Assembly: GCA_050289385.1 (NCBI GenBank)
Contig: JBNKFQ010000006.1
Span: 1 to 30,067 of the forward strand
DNA: 30,067 nt
Source of the DNA: JBNKFQ01 sp050289385
GTDB lineage: Bacteria > Pseudomonadota > Gammaproteobacteria > Pseudomonadales > Porticoccaceae
Direction: 5' to 3'
The notes beneath the pieces were generated by a model, which was not told the origin of the DNA, did no database searches, and saw nothing but the letters and a program-made list of their open reading frames with translations. Shown piece by piece: positions 8,375-15,495 of the stretch. Each line of letters begins with the position of its first letter. The stretch's first letter is position 1. The translations under genes and the position numbers were made by a program.

Positions 8375-9904
8375 ATGAATGATCTGCAGACCCTGGCAAG
8401 TTCAGTGATTCAGTGGAGTGCCTTGACGTTACTTTTCGTATTGGGCTTGGGGGTACTGATGGCGTTAGCACTCTATGTTATAGACAAGACCCAAACTACC
8501 CATACGATACGGCGTAATTACCCGATATTTGGTCGATTTCGATATTTTTTTGAGCATTTGGGTGAATTTTTCCGCCAATATTTGTTCGCGATGGATCGCG
8601 AAGAATTGCCGTTTAACCGGGCTGAACGATCCTGGGTATATCGGGCAGCAAAAAAGGTGGATACAACGATAGCTTTTGGTTCAACCCGACCGTTGGATGT
8701 TGCCGGAGAGGTGTTTTTCTTGCATAGCTCTTTTCCAACTCTGGAGCAGGATGCTGTTGAACCAACCGTTGTGACGATAGGAGAGGGCTATTGTGCTGCC
8801 CCATACAGCAGCCGTTCGATTATCAATATTTCCGGTATGAGTTTTGGCGCTATATCCAAACCTGCTGTTCGGGCTCTGTCCAAAGGTGCCAAAAAAGCAG
8901 GTGTTTGGCTGAACACCGGTGAAGGGGGGCTATCTTCTTATCATCTGGAGGCTGGCTGCGACATTGTATTTCAAATCGGAACCGCCAAATACGGTGTCAG
9001 AGATTCGGATGGCAAGTTAAGTGATGAAAAACTGAAAAAACTTGCCGAGCGTCCCGAAATAAAAATGTTTGAAATCAAGATGAGCCAGGGCGCCAAGCCG
9101 GGCAAAGGAGGAATTTTGCCGGGCGACAAGGTTACTGAAGAAGTAGCAGAAATTCGCGGGATTAATATTGGGCAGGATTCGATTAGCCCCAATGGGCACG
9201 AAGACATAAAGTCGGTGGATGATTTGCTCGACATGATTAATCATATTCGCAACCTTACCGGCAGGCCGACAGGTTTTAAAATGGTGGTAGGGCAAGCCGA
9301 GTTTTTTCACGATCTTTTCAAGGCTATCCATAAGCGCGGTATACAATGTGCACCCGATTTCATCACTATTGATAGCGCCGATGGTGGTAGTGGGGCAGCA
9401 CCCCAACCCTTGATGGATTATGTCGGCATGGTTTTACGTGAGAGCTTGCCGATGATAGTTGATATGTTATACGAATACGGTTTGCGGGACAGAATAAAAA
9501 TAATTGCATCGGGCAAGCTGGTTACCCCGGGGAAAGTTGCGTGGGCAATAAGTGCCGGGGCCGATTTTGTGACTTCTGCACGCGGCTTTATGTTTGCGTT
9601 GGGGTGTATCCAAGCGTTGCAGTGTAACAAAAATACGTGTCCTACGGGTGTAACGACTCACAACCCTGATTTGCAACGGGGGTTGGTCCCGGAAGATAAA
9701 GCCGAACGCGTAGCCAGCTTCGCGCGAAAAATGAACTACAGCGTCGGTATGATTGCCCACTCTTGCGGCGTTACCCAGCCCAGAGATTTGCGAAGAAGTC
9801 ACGTCAGGGTTATTGAGAGCGGTGGTACATCCAGATCTTTGGCAGAGCTTTACCCCCAGCCGAATGTTAAAACGGAATATATTTCAGGTGACTCCATCAA
9901 ATGA
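8375..9904 (+). CDS. Membrane-anchored FMN-binding glutamate synthase family protein
   Basis: 509 residues. An N-terminal membrane helix (about 14-36, WSALTLLFVLGLGVLMALALYVI) is followed by a GltB-type TIM-barrel synthase domain. Diagnostic stretches are MSFGAISKPAVRAL, NTGEGGLSSYH, QIGTAKYGVR and the glycine-rich FMN/2-oxoglutarate segment (IDSADGGSGAAP). Cys411, Cys417 and Cys422 (GCIQALQCNKNTCPTGV) have the spacing of the 3Fe-4S ligands of GltB. The amidotransferase domain and the GXGXG C-terminal domain of full glutamate synthase are absent. The reaction is therefore unknown: glutamate:acceptor oxidoreduction or a related amino-acid step. It is convergent with the DgcR-like regulator, so a role in glutamate metabolism is plausible but inferred. 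Confidence 0.88.
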   Translation: MNDLQTLASSVIQWSALTLLFVLGLGVLMALALYVIDKTQTTHTIRRNYPIFGRFRYFFEHLGEFFRQYLFAMDREELPFNRAERSWVYRAAKKVDTTIAFGSTRPLDVAGEVFFLHSSFPTLEQDAVEPTVVTIGEGYCAAPYSSRSIINISGMSFGAISKPAVRALSKGAKKAGVWLNTGEGGLSSYHLEAGCDIVFQIGTAKYGVRDSDGKLSDEKLKKLAERPEIKMFEIKMSQGAKPGKGGILPGDKVTEEVAEIRGINIGQDSISPNGHEDIKSVDDLLDMINHIRNLTGRPTGFKMVVGQAEFFHDLFKAIHKRGIQCAPDFITIDSADGGSGAAPQPLMDYVGMVLRESLPMIVDMLYEYGLRDRIKIIASGKLVTPGKVAWAISAGADFVTSARGFMFALGCIQALQCNKNTCPTGVTTHNPDLQRGLVPEDKAERVASFARKMNYSVGMIAHSCGVTQPRDLRRSHVRVIESGGTSRSLAELYPQPNVKTEYISGDSIK

Positions 9905-9930
9905 GAGGACAGGTTATTAAAGAGCTCCTC

Positions 9931-9970
9931 ATTCCGGTTGGCCATTGACAATCGCCAATTTTTCCGGAAT
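9931..9970. terminator. Bidirectional hairpin terminator
   Basis: The arms ATTCCGG (9931-9937) and CCGGAAT (9964-9970) enclose a second stem (TTGGC/GCCAA) and an inner ATTG-A-CAAT. A T run lies on one side of the inner stem and TTT follows the outer arm. It sits between the convergent glutamate-synthase-like and lysR genes, so it could end both transcripts. Confidence 0.72.
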
Positions 9971-9971
9971 T

Positions 9972-10880
9972 TTACATAGTATCTTTGATCCAGTTGCTAA
10001 AGGCGCGCATCTTGGGCAACCAGTTATAGCGCGTGGGTGAAAGAGCGTAATATCGATAATCGGTTACATAGCTTGCATCCAGAATATTGACCAGTTCGCC
10101 ATTTTTCAGTTCGTTCTCGATCATAAATCGTGGCAGAAAAGTTACCCCCAGTTTTTGTTTTACCGCTTGCACGATCATAAACAAGTGCTCGAATCCCAAT
10201 ATATTGGCAAATGCAATATTATTTAGTCCGGCATTAGCAAACCAGGTGTCAGATCGCACTGGCCTGTCAGTGTGTTCGAGCAACGTGTACTGGTGGATAT
10301 CTTCGATCTTTGAAACAGGCGTGCCCTGATTTAACAAGCCGGGATGGCAAACCAGGAGCAGTTCTTCTTTTATCAATAATTGCTTTTCAATACCCCGTAA
10401 TTTTCCCTCAATTCTGGTCAGCGCGATATTGGCATCTTGTGACCTTAGTGCTTCGATAGGGTTGCGACCCGAAACAACTTCTATTTTCAGGTGTGGATAC
10501 AGATTGTTAAATTCCTCGATACGGGGAATTAACCAGTATGTGGCCAGCGAAGGCATGGCACAAATGACCAGGGTGTTGTCGTCATCCGCATCTGTCCTGG
10601 CAAGACCAGTTGCAGTTTCAATAATGTTGAATGCTTCATTGATACCGGCAAAGAACTTTTCGCCAACAGGTGAAAGCGTTACGTTTCTTGGCATGCGGTC
10701 GAACAAGGACGCCGCCAGATACTCTTCCAGCAACTGAATCTGTTTGCTGATAGCGCTTTGCGTAACATTTAGCTCAGCTGCAGCCTCGGTAAAACTGAGG
10801 TTTCTGGCCGCGGCCTCAAATGCCTTGAGCGCATTTAGTGGAGGTAATGAGCGTTTCATAACGGGCTTGTTCTTTGCCAT
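9972..10880 (-). CDS. dgcR: LysR-family regulator, probably DgcR of D-glutamate catabolism
   Basis: 302-residue LysR-type regulator of the GcvA-like subgroup. The N-terminal winged helix-turn-helix covers about residues 12-70 (LNALKAFEAAARNLSFTEAA, then NVTQSAISKQIQLLEEYLAA). A LysR substrate-binding domain follows, to the C-terminus. It is divergent from dgcN-dgcA; in marine proteobacteria a LysR regulator in this position (DgcR) activates the D-Glu genes. The start at 10880 has a GAGA site 8-10 bases upstream on the minus strand. An alternative Met seven residues in lacks one. Palindromes over and beside its start suggest autoregulation. The name comes from gene context; family membership is certain. 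Confidence 0.85.
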   Translation of the reverse strand: MAKNKPVMKRSLPPLNALKAFEAAARNLSFTEAAAELNVTQSAISKQIQLLEEYLAASLFDRMPRNVTLSPVGEKFFAGINEAFNIIETATGLARTDADDDNTLVICAMPSLATYWLIPRIEEFNNLYPHLKIEVVSGRNPIEALRSQDANIALTRIEGKLRGIEKQLLIKEELLLVCHPGLLNQGTPVSKIEDIHQYTLLEHTDRPVRSDTWFANAGLNNIAFANILGFEHLFMIVQAVKQKLGVTFLPRFMIENELKNGELVNILDASYVTDYRYYALSPTRYNWLPKMRAFSNWIKDTM

Positions 10881-10915
10881 GAGTTTTTCTCATGTTAAAC
10901 GAAAATAACTCGTTT
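10878..10915. promoter_or_regulatory. Candidate LysR/DgcR operator: two palindromes in the divergent promoter
   Basis: Two inverted repeats lie side by side. CATGAG-T5-CTCATG (10878-10894) covers the dgcR start codon. AAACGA-N7-TCGTTT (10897-10915) is a perfect 6-base-arm dyad with the overall size of LysR boxes (about 15-20 bases). Both are in the 177-base gap between dgcR and dgcN. They are candidates for the regulatory binding site and an autoregulatory site. No binding data are implied. Confidence 0.5.
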
Positions 10916-11057
10916 GTACCCTGTTTTTAACTGTCATTAAATACGATCCGCTTGTGAAGTTAATGAGCCGCGAACACCACATGAGCGGGTAGCTGCGAGT
11001 GCCCTGAATATGCGTGCAAAAAGGTAGTGCGGTGTTGTTTGATATGGAGAACCCAAA

Positions 11058-12080
11058 GTGAAGATATTACCACCGTATCTATTGTTCCTTGGTGACGTAG
11101 AAGACCCGCTATCGGTCAAAACATCGCGAGGGGTAGCCCAGTGGCGCCCCGAGTTGTGCATGGGTGAGTTTGCCTTGCCTGGTTGTACTGTCAGCCTCGG
11201 GTTAGAACCGCTCACGCCGCAACAAGCTCGGGAACGTGGTGTCAAGACCCTGATTCTCGGGTTGGCTAACAGTGGCGGTGTGATCCGGGAATGCTGGGTG
11301 CCGGCAATATGCCAGGCTTTGGAATGCGGGCTGGATGTCGCCAGTGGTCTGCACCAAAAGCTGGTTGATATTCCGGAAGTCAAAAAACTCGCCGCCGAGC
11401 TGGGTCGCAATATTGTCGATGTGCGCTATCCAAACCGGACTTTCCATGTGGGTTCCGGTAAGAAAAGAAGTGGCAAACGACTACTGACCGTTGGGACGGA
11501 TTGTGCCGTAGGTAAAATGTATGCATCGCTGGCCTTGCACAAGGGGATCCAGAATCAGGGCCTGAATTCTGATTTCCGCGCCACCGGGCAAACCGGTATC
11601 TTGATCAGTGGGGAAGGTGTACCGGTAGACGCTGTGGTGTCGGATTTTATATCCGGTTCCATAGAGGAGTTGACCCCCGATAACAGTCCCGATCATTGGG
11701 ATATTATTGAAGGGCAGGGTTCGCTGTTTCACCCTTCTTTTGCCGGTGTAAGTTTGGGGCTGCTGCATGGCGCCCAGGCAGATGTCATCATTATGTGCCA
11801 CGAGGTTGGACGGCAGTCTATGAGGGGGGTGCCGGAATATGAACTACCGGATATAGGGGCCTGTATCGAGCTTAATCTGGAGTTGGGGGCGAGAACCAAC
11901 CCGGATATCAAATTGGGTGGCATAGCTTTGAACAGTTCTGCTTTACCCGCTGATGAGGCAGAAACCCTCTGTCAACAATTAGCTGAACGCCATGGCGTGC
12001 CATGTTTCGATCCAGTGCGACATAGCACCGGGCCTGTAGTGGATTTTATTCAGGCTCTGGATTCAATCTCTCAAAGGTAA
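11058..12080 (+). CDS. dgcN: D-glutamate N-acetyltransferase DgcN (DUF1611 family)
   Basis: 340-residue member of the DUF1611 family. It has an N-terminal Rossmann-like part and a P-loop-type motif GTDCAVGK (residues 146-153), which is a signature of the family, followed by RATGQTGILISGEGVPVDAV and EGQGSLFHP. DgcN acetylates D-glutamate as the first step of the DgcN-DgcA route in marine bacteria. It starts with GTG at 11058, with GGAGA 7 bases upstream. Four bases separate its stop from dgcA, with an AGGTAAG ribosome site overlapping the end, so the two genes form an operon. Acetyl-CoA as donor is known for the family and not visible here. The pairing with an enolase-superfamily racemase supports DgcN over an uncharacterised DUF1611 role. 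Confidence 0.85.
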   Translation: MKILPPYLLFLGDVEDPLSVKTSRGVAQWRPELCMGEFALPGCTVSLGLEPLTPQQARERGVKTLILGLANSGGVIRECWVPAICQALECGLDVASGLHQKLVDIPEVKKLAAELGRNIVDVRYPNRTFHVGSGKKRSGKRLLTVGTDCAVGKMYASLALHKGIQNQGLNSDFRATGQTGILISGEGVPVDAVVSDFISGSIEELTPDNSPDHWDIIEGQGSLFHPSFAGVSLGLLHGAQADVIIMCHEVGRQSMRGVPEYELPDIGACIELNLELGARTNPDIKLGGIALNSSALPADEAETLCQQLAERHGVPCFDPVRHSTGPVVDFIQALDSISQR

Positions 12081-12084
12081 GTAA

Positions 12085-13095
12085 ATGAAAAGTATCGCAT
12101 TAACCGCCTGTGGAGAAACATGGCCTTTAAAAGAACCTTTCCGTATTTCCCGTGGTGTGAGAACGGAAGCGAAAGTTGTTCTGGCGTCATTGGCGGCTAA
12201 CGAACAAGGTCTTGAAGGCAGGGGCGAAGGCTATCCTTACCCTCGTTATGGTGAAAGTGTCGAATCGGTTTTGGCGCAAATAGAGCAAATCAGGGTCATT
12301 CTTGAACGCGGAGCCGGCAACGATGAATTGCAATCTGCGTTGCCGGCTGGTGCCGCCCGCAATGCTGTCGATTGTGCGTTATGGGATTTACGTTGCAAGG
12401 AGCTTGGTGTCAGTAGCTGGCAATTGCTGAAACGACCGAAACCGGCATTTGTCGAAACCGCAATTACCATTGGTATTGGCAGTGCGGACGAGATGGCAGA
12501 AAAAGCAGCTGCATATAGCAATTATCCTTTGCTGAAAATCAAACTGGACCGCGAGGATGTTCGTCAAAAAGTAATGGCGGTTCGCAATCATGCACCGGGC
12601 GCACGTATTGTCATTGACCCTAACGAGAGTTGGGATCTTGAACTGCTCCGTGACATTGATGGCTTTTTGGCCGATCAGGAAATCGCCATGCTCGAACAAC
12701 CTTTGCCAGCTGCCGAAGACCACGGTTTGGCTACGTTCCAGAATATTGTTCCCATTTGTGCGGATGAATCTTGTCATACACGTATGGATCTGGACGGCCT
12801 GCTGGGAAAATACCAGGTGATCAATATCAAGCTGGATAAAACCGGTGGCCTCACCGAAGCCCTGGCCTTGAAAACCCGTGCACAGGAAATGGGGTTTGGC
12901 ATTATGGTGGGTTGCATGGTCTCCACGTCACTGGCAATGGCTCCAGCCTTGTTGTTGGCGGGAGACGCCGCTTTTGTGGATCTTGACGGGCCGGTCTGGA
13001 TGGCAAAAGATCGAGAACATGGCCTGGTTATCAGAGAAGGAGCTATTGATTTGTCTTCTGTGGAGCGGCTTTGGGGTGGTGGCACCCCGGTTTAG
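12085..13095 (+). CDS. dgcA: N-acetyl-D-glutamate racemase DgcA (enolase superfamily)
   Basis: 336-residue enolase-superfamily enzyme of the dipeptide-epimerase/muconate-cycloisomerase subgroup. The capping domain is residues 1-115. In the barrel, KIK (151-153) holds the catalytic lysine, and the metal ligands are D178 (IDPNESW), E204 (MLEQPLP) and D227 (ADES). The second catalytic lysine is K249 (INIKLDKTGG). All key residues are present, so it should be active. It should convert N-acetyl-D-Glu to N-acetyl-L-Glu, after which deacetylation yields L-Glu. Older annotation would call it an L-Ala-D/L-Glu epimerase; coupling to dgcN favours DgcA. No deacetylase gene is adjacent. Confidence 0.85.
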   Translation: MKSIALTACGETWPLKEPFRISRGVRTEAKVVLASLAANEQGLEGRGEGYPYPRYGESVESVLAQIEQIRVILERGAGNDELQSALPAGAARNAVDCALWDLRCKELGVSSWQLLKRPKPAFVETAITIGIGSADEMAEKAAAYSNYPLLKIKLDREDVRQKVMAVRNHAPGARIVIDPNESWDLELLRDIDGFLADQEIAMLEQPLPAAEDHGLATFQNIVPICADESCHTRMDLDGLLGKYQVINIKLDKTGGLTEALALKTRAQEMGFGIMVGCMVSTSLAMAPALLLAGDAAFVDLDGPVWMAKDREHGLVIREGAIDLSSVERLWGGGTPV

Positions 13096-13096
13096 C

Positions 13097-13125
13097 GGGC
13101 TACGCCAGTTTGTCGGGCGTAGCCC
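13097..13125. terminator. Hairpin terminator between dgcA and the GYD gene
   Basis: A perfect 10-base stem, GGGCTACGCC (13097-13106) paired with GGCGTAGCCC (13116-13125), has a 9-base loop. It begins two bases after the dgcA stop and lies before the end of the convergent GYD gene. There is no long T tract on the plus strand, so termination strength is uncertain. Confidence 0.65.
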
Positions 13126-13135
13126 CTTTGCCGGA

Positions 13136-13432
13136 TTATTGGTGAACCTTGTCGATTAAACTGCGTATTTCCTCTGAATTAAATGCTCTCAGGCTTTGAG
13201 AGCGTACATTGCCTTGCAGGCCAAGGGCCAGCAGCGCAGATGTGACAGATTCATCATCAGGTGCATCCATAACCGCAATCAGGTCATATTGACCTACCGT
13301 CCAATAAACCTCTTTGAGGTGAACACCGAAACTTTCAGCTTTGGCGTGAAACGCCTTTGCCCTGTTTGGTGATTCTTTCACATTGCGTATGCCCTGATCT
13401 GTAAAGTTTAACAAGCTGATAAAAGTTGCCAT
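13136..13432 (-). CDS. GYD-domain small protein
   Basis: 98 residues, matching the GYD family (PF08734) of small alpha/beta dimeric-barrel-like proteins. It begins MATFISLLNFTDQGIRNVKE and contains the diagnostic VGQYDLIAVMDAPDDE. The family's function is unknown. I chose the ATG at 13432 because GGAGGA lies 7-12 bases upstream on the minus strand and the family normally starts there; the frame stays open to 13552 but that extension has no family resemblance. It is convergent with dgcA and divergent from tamA, so it is probably a single-gene unit. A 20-base palindrome sits about 50 bases upstream. Confidence 0.85.
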   Translation of the reverse strand: MATFISLLNFTDQGIRNVKESPNRAKAFHAKAESFGVHLKEVYWTVGQYDLIAVMDAPDDESVTSALLALGLQGNVRSQSLRAFNSEEIRSLIDKVHQ

Positions 13433-13482
13433 GGTTTTCCTCCGGGGAAACCCTGTTGTCGTCTTCACAAATACAACGCCCA

Positions 13483-13502
13483 TCAGGGTCAGTTGACCCT
13501 GA
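13483..13502. promoter_or_regulatory. 20-base palindrome upstream of the GYD gene (candidate operator)
   Basis: Perfect dyad TCAGGGTCA-GT-TGACCCTGA with 9-base arms and a 2-base centre. It lies 50-70 bases before the GYD start, next to an AT-rich stretch (CATATAAAACTAG) that could supply a -10 element on the minus strand. The short centre favours a protein-binding site over an RNA terminator. The regulator is unknown. Confidence 0.55.
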
Positions 13503-13752
13503 CCATATAAAACTAGCCTATTAACAGGCCTCTGCCGGCTGTATGGATGCAAATGCCTTTGACTTTAACCTGCAAATTGTGACTTTTTCAGTATTGGTGG
13601 TCTATACGTAGTGCGCGTCTCCGCGTCGATGTTCCCGGGTGGCATGGGCGGTGGGGTGTTGCGGACGAGGGATAAAGCCCAATTATCGAATAATGTTATC
13701 ATTCGGATGGTCAATTGGAATGATTACGCGAAAAGCCTCGGGAGAAGTAATC

Positions 13753-15495
13753 ATGGGTGCCTCGCGAAAATGGTCAGCTTTGCTATCAAAGGCCTCCGTT
13801 GGAGTTTTACTTTGCTTTTTTTCACTGTGTGTTTCGAGCGGGATTGAAATAGAAGGTGTTGGTAACGAGACACGTGCAAACATCCTCGCTCATATGGTGC
13901 TGGACGATCAGCCTTGCGACGCCGAGCCTCACATCGTGCGTCAGCGGTATCGCGCTGCGCCCGATAATATTCGTTCAGCAATGGCGGCTATCGGGTTTTA
14001 TCAGGTTGTTATCGAGTCCACGCTGAAATTTGAGCAAAGTTGCTGGTCCGCACAGTTTCACATTGCGCCCGGTGAGCCGGTTCGCTTACGCGAGGTCGAG
14101 TTACGCCTTACTGGCGAGGCGCAACAGGACCCGGAGTTTAAACCCCTTGCCGAGCAACTGAACAAAAAAATCGGCACCAGATTACGTCACAGTGAATACG
14201 ATTCCTTTAAGCAGCAGGTAGCGGATAAAGCGACGTCGCGAGGTTACTTCGACGGTGCTTTTGAGTCCAGTCGCCTGGATATCTACCCCGACAACCTGGC
14301 CGCTGACATTCATATTCATTACGCTTCCGGGCCGCGTTTCCAGTTCGGTCAGGCGAAGTTTGAGCAGCAGGTATTTTCAGAGTTCCTGCTGCAGCGGTTT
14401 ATCCGTTTTTCTGTTGGTGACGCGTGGAACAGTAATGATATTACTGATTTGTATAAGAGCCTGATTGATAGCGACTACTTCAGTTCTGTACAGATTGTGC
14501 CAATGCCAGAGGATGCTCAGGGCTTACAAGTGCCGATTGCGATTAAACTGACCCCCCGGGCTCGCAAAAGTTATTCTGCAGGGCTCGGTTTTTCCACCGA
14601 CACGGGGCCCAATATACGACTCGGTTATAAAGATCGGCGGTTCAATGAGCATGGCCACCGCCTGCAAGCCGACATCGCAGCCTCCAAAGTCAAGTCATCT
14701 GCCGGGTTGGCCTATCGTGTACCACGACGTGATCCGCGCAAGGAGTGGCTGGATATCTATGGTGGCGCTGAAACAGAAGACACAGACAGTTTTAACAGCA
14801 CCGCGGCCAAGGTCGGTGTACGCAGTACTCGCATGCGCCGCGGCTCGTGGCTGGAAACCCGCTTTGTTGAGGCCGTATGGGAAACGTTTGATATCGGCCT
14901 TGAAAGCAGCAGTTCGCGTTTGCTGATTCCCGGTATCAGTTGGGCCAAAACCTCGGAAGGCAATGTATCACGACCGCGCAGGGGCTATCGCCTGAGCCTG
15001 GAAGTGAAGGGCACAACGGAGCAACTCGGTTCAGACACGGCATTTTTGCAAGCATACACCCGCGGCAAATTGATTTTGCCAATGCCCGCCAATGCGCGTT
15101 TGATCACCAGAACCGAATTTGGCGTAACCATCAAGGACGACTTGCAAGATTTGCCACCGTCGGTACGCTTTTTTGCCGGTGGAGACAACAGTGTTCGCGG
15201 TTACGATTTTGAGTCCCTTGGGCCGGTCAACAATCTTGGACAGGTTATCGGTGGTAGCCACAAACTGGTTGCCAGCGTCGAGTATGACTTCCCCATCGCG
15301 GAAAATTGGTCAATAGCCAGCTTTGTCGATGCAGGCAATGCTTTCAACACAAAGGACTTCGACATCAATCGCAGCGTCGGCCTGGGGGTGCGCTGGTACT
15401 CGCCCATCGGGCCGTTTCGAATAGACCTGGCGCACCCGTTGGATGACGATGAGCAGGTAGTTCGATTGCACATTTCACTGGGAGCCGATCTGTAA
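13753..15495 (+). CDS. tamA: Translocation and assembly module outer-membrane protein TamA (Omp85 family)
   Basis: About 580 residues from the ATG at 13753, chosen because GGGAGAAG lies upstream and a signal peptide follows directly (SKASVGVLLCFFSLCVSSG). The frame is open to 13639, but that extension is not secretory. Three POTRA-like repeats (roughly the first 250 mature residues) are followed by an Omp85 beta-barrel with the conserved GGDNSVRGYDFESLGP and a C-terminus ending RLHISLGADL. TamA works with inner-membrane TamB in outer-membrane biogenesis, including autotransporter assembly and lipid transport. Its stop overlaps the tamB start (TAATG). Confidence 0.92.
   Translation: MGASRKWSALLSKASVGVLLCFFSLCVSSGIEIEGVGNETRANILAHMVLDDQPCDAEPHIVRQRYRAAPDNIRSAMAAIGFYQVVIESTLKFEQSCWSAQFHIAPGEPVRLREVELRLTGEAQQDPEFKPLAEQLNKKIGTRLRHSEYDSFKQQVADKATSRGYFDGAFESSRLDIYPDNLAADIHIHYASGPRFQFGQAKFEQQVFSEFLLQRFIRFSVGDAWNSNDITDLYKSLIDSDYFSSVQIVPMPEDAQGLQVPIAIKLTPRARKSYSAGLGFSTDTGPNIRLGYKDRRFNEHGHRLQADIAASKVKSSAGLAYRVPRRDPRKEWLDIYGGAETEDTDSFNSTAAKVGVRSTRMRRGSWLETRFVEAVWETFDIGLESSSSRLLIPGISWAKTSEGNVSRPRRGYRLSLEVKGTTEQLGSDTAFLQAYTRGKLILPMPANARLITRTEFGVTIKDDLQDLPPSVRFFAGGDNSVRGYDFESLGPVNNLGQVIGGSHKLVASVEYDFPIAENWSIASFVDAGNAFNTKDFDINRSVGLGVRWYSPIGPFRIDLAHPLDDDEQVVRLHISLGADL

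Noticed and set aside
8280..8378. Possible 32-residue frame from a TTG, overlapping the glutamate-synthase-like start by ATGA
   Set aside because: It reads protein-like, but has no ribosome site, a rare start, an immediate upstream stop and no recognisable family; chance cannot be excluded.
13639..13752. N-terminal extension of TamA from an upstream start
   Set aside because: It would bury the signal peptide behind 38 residues; a better ribosome site and the secretion signal both favour 13753.
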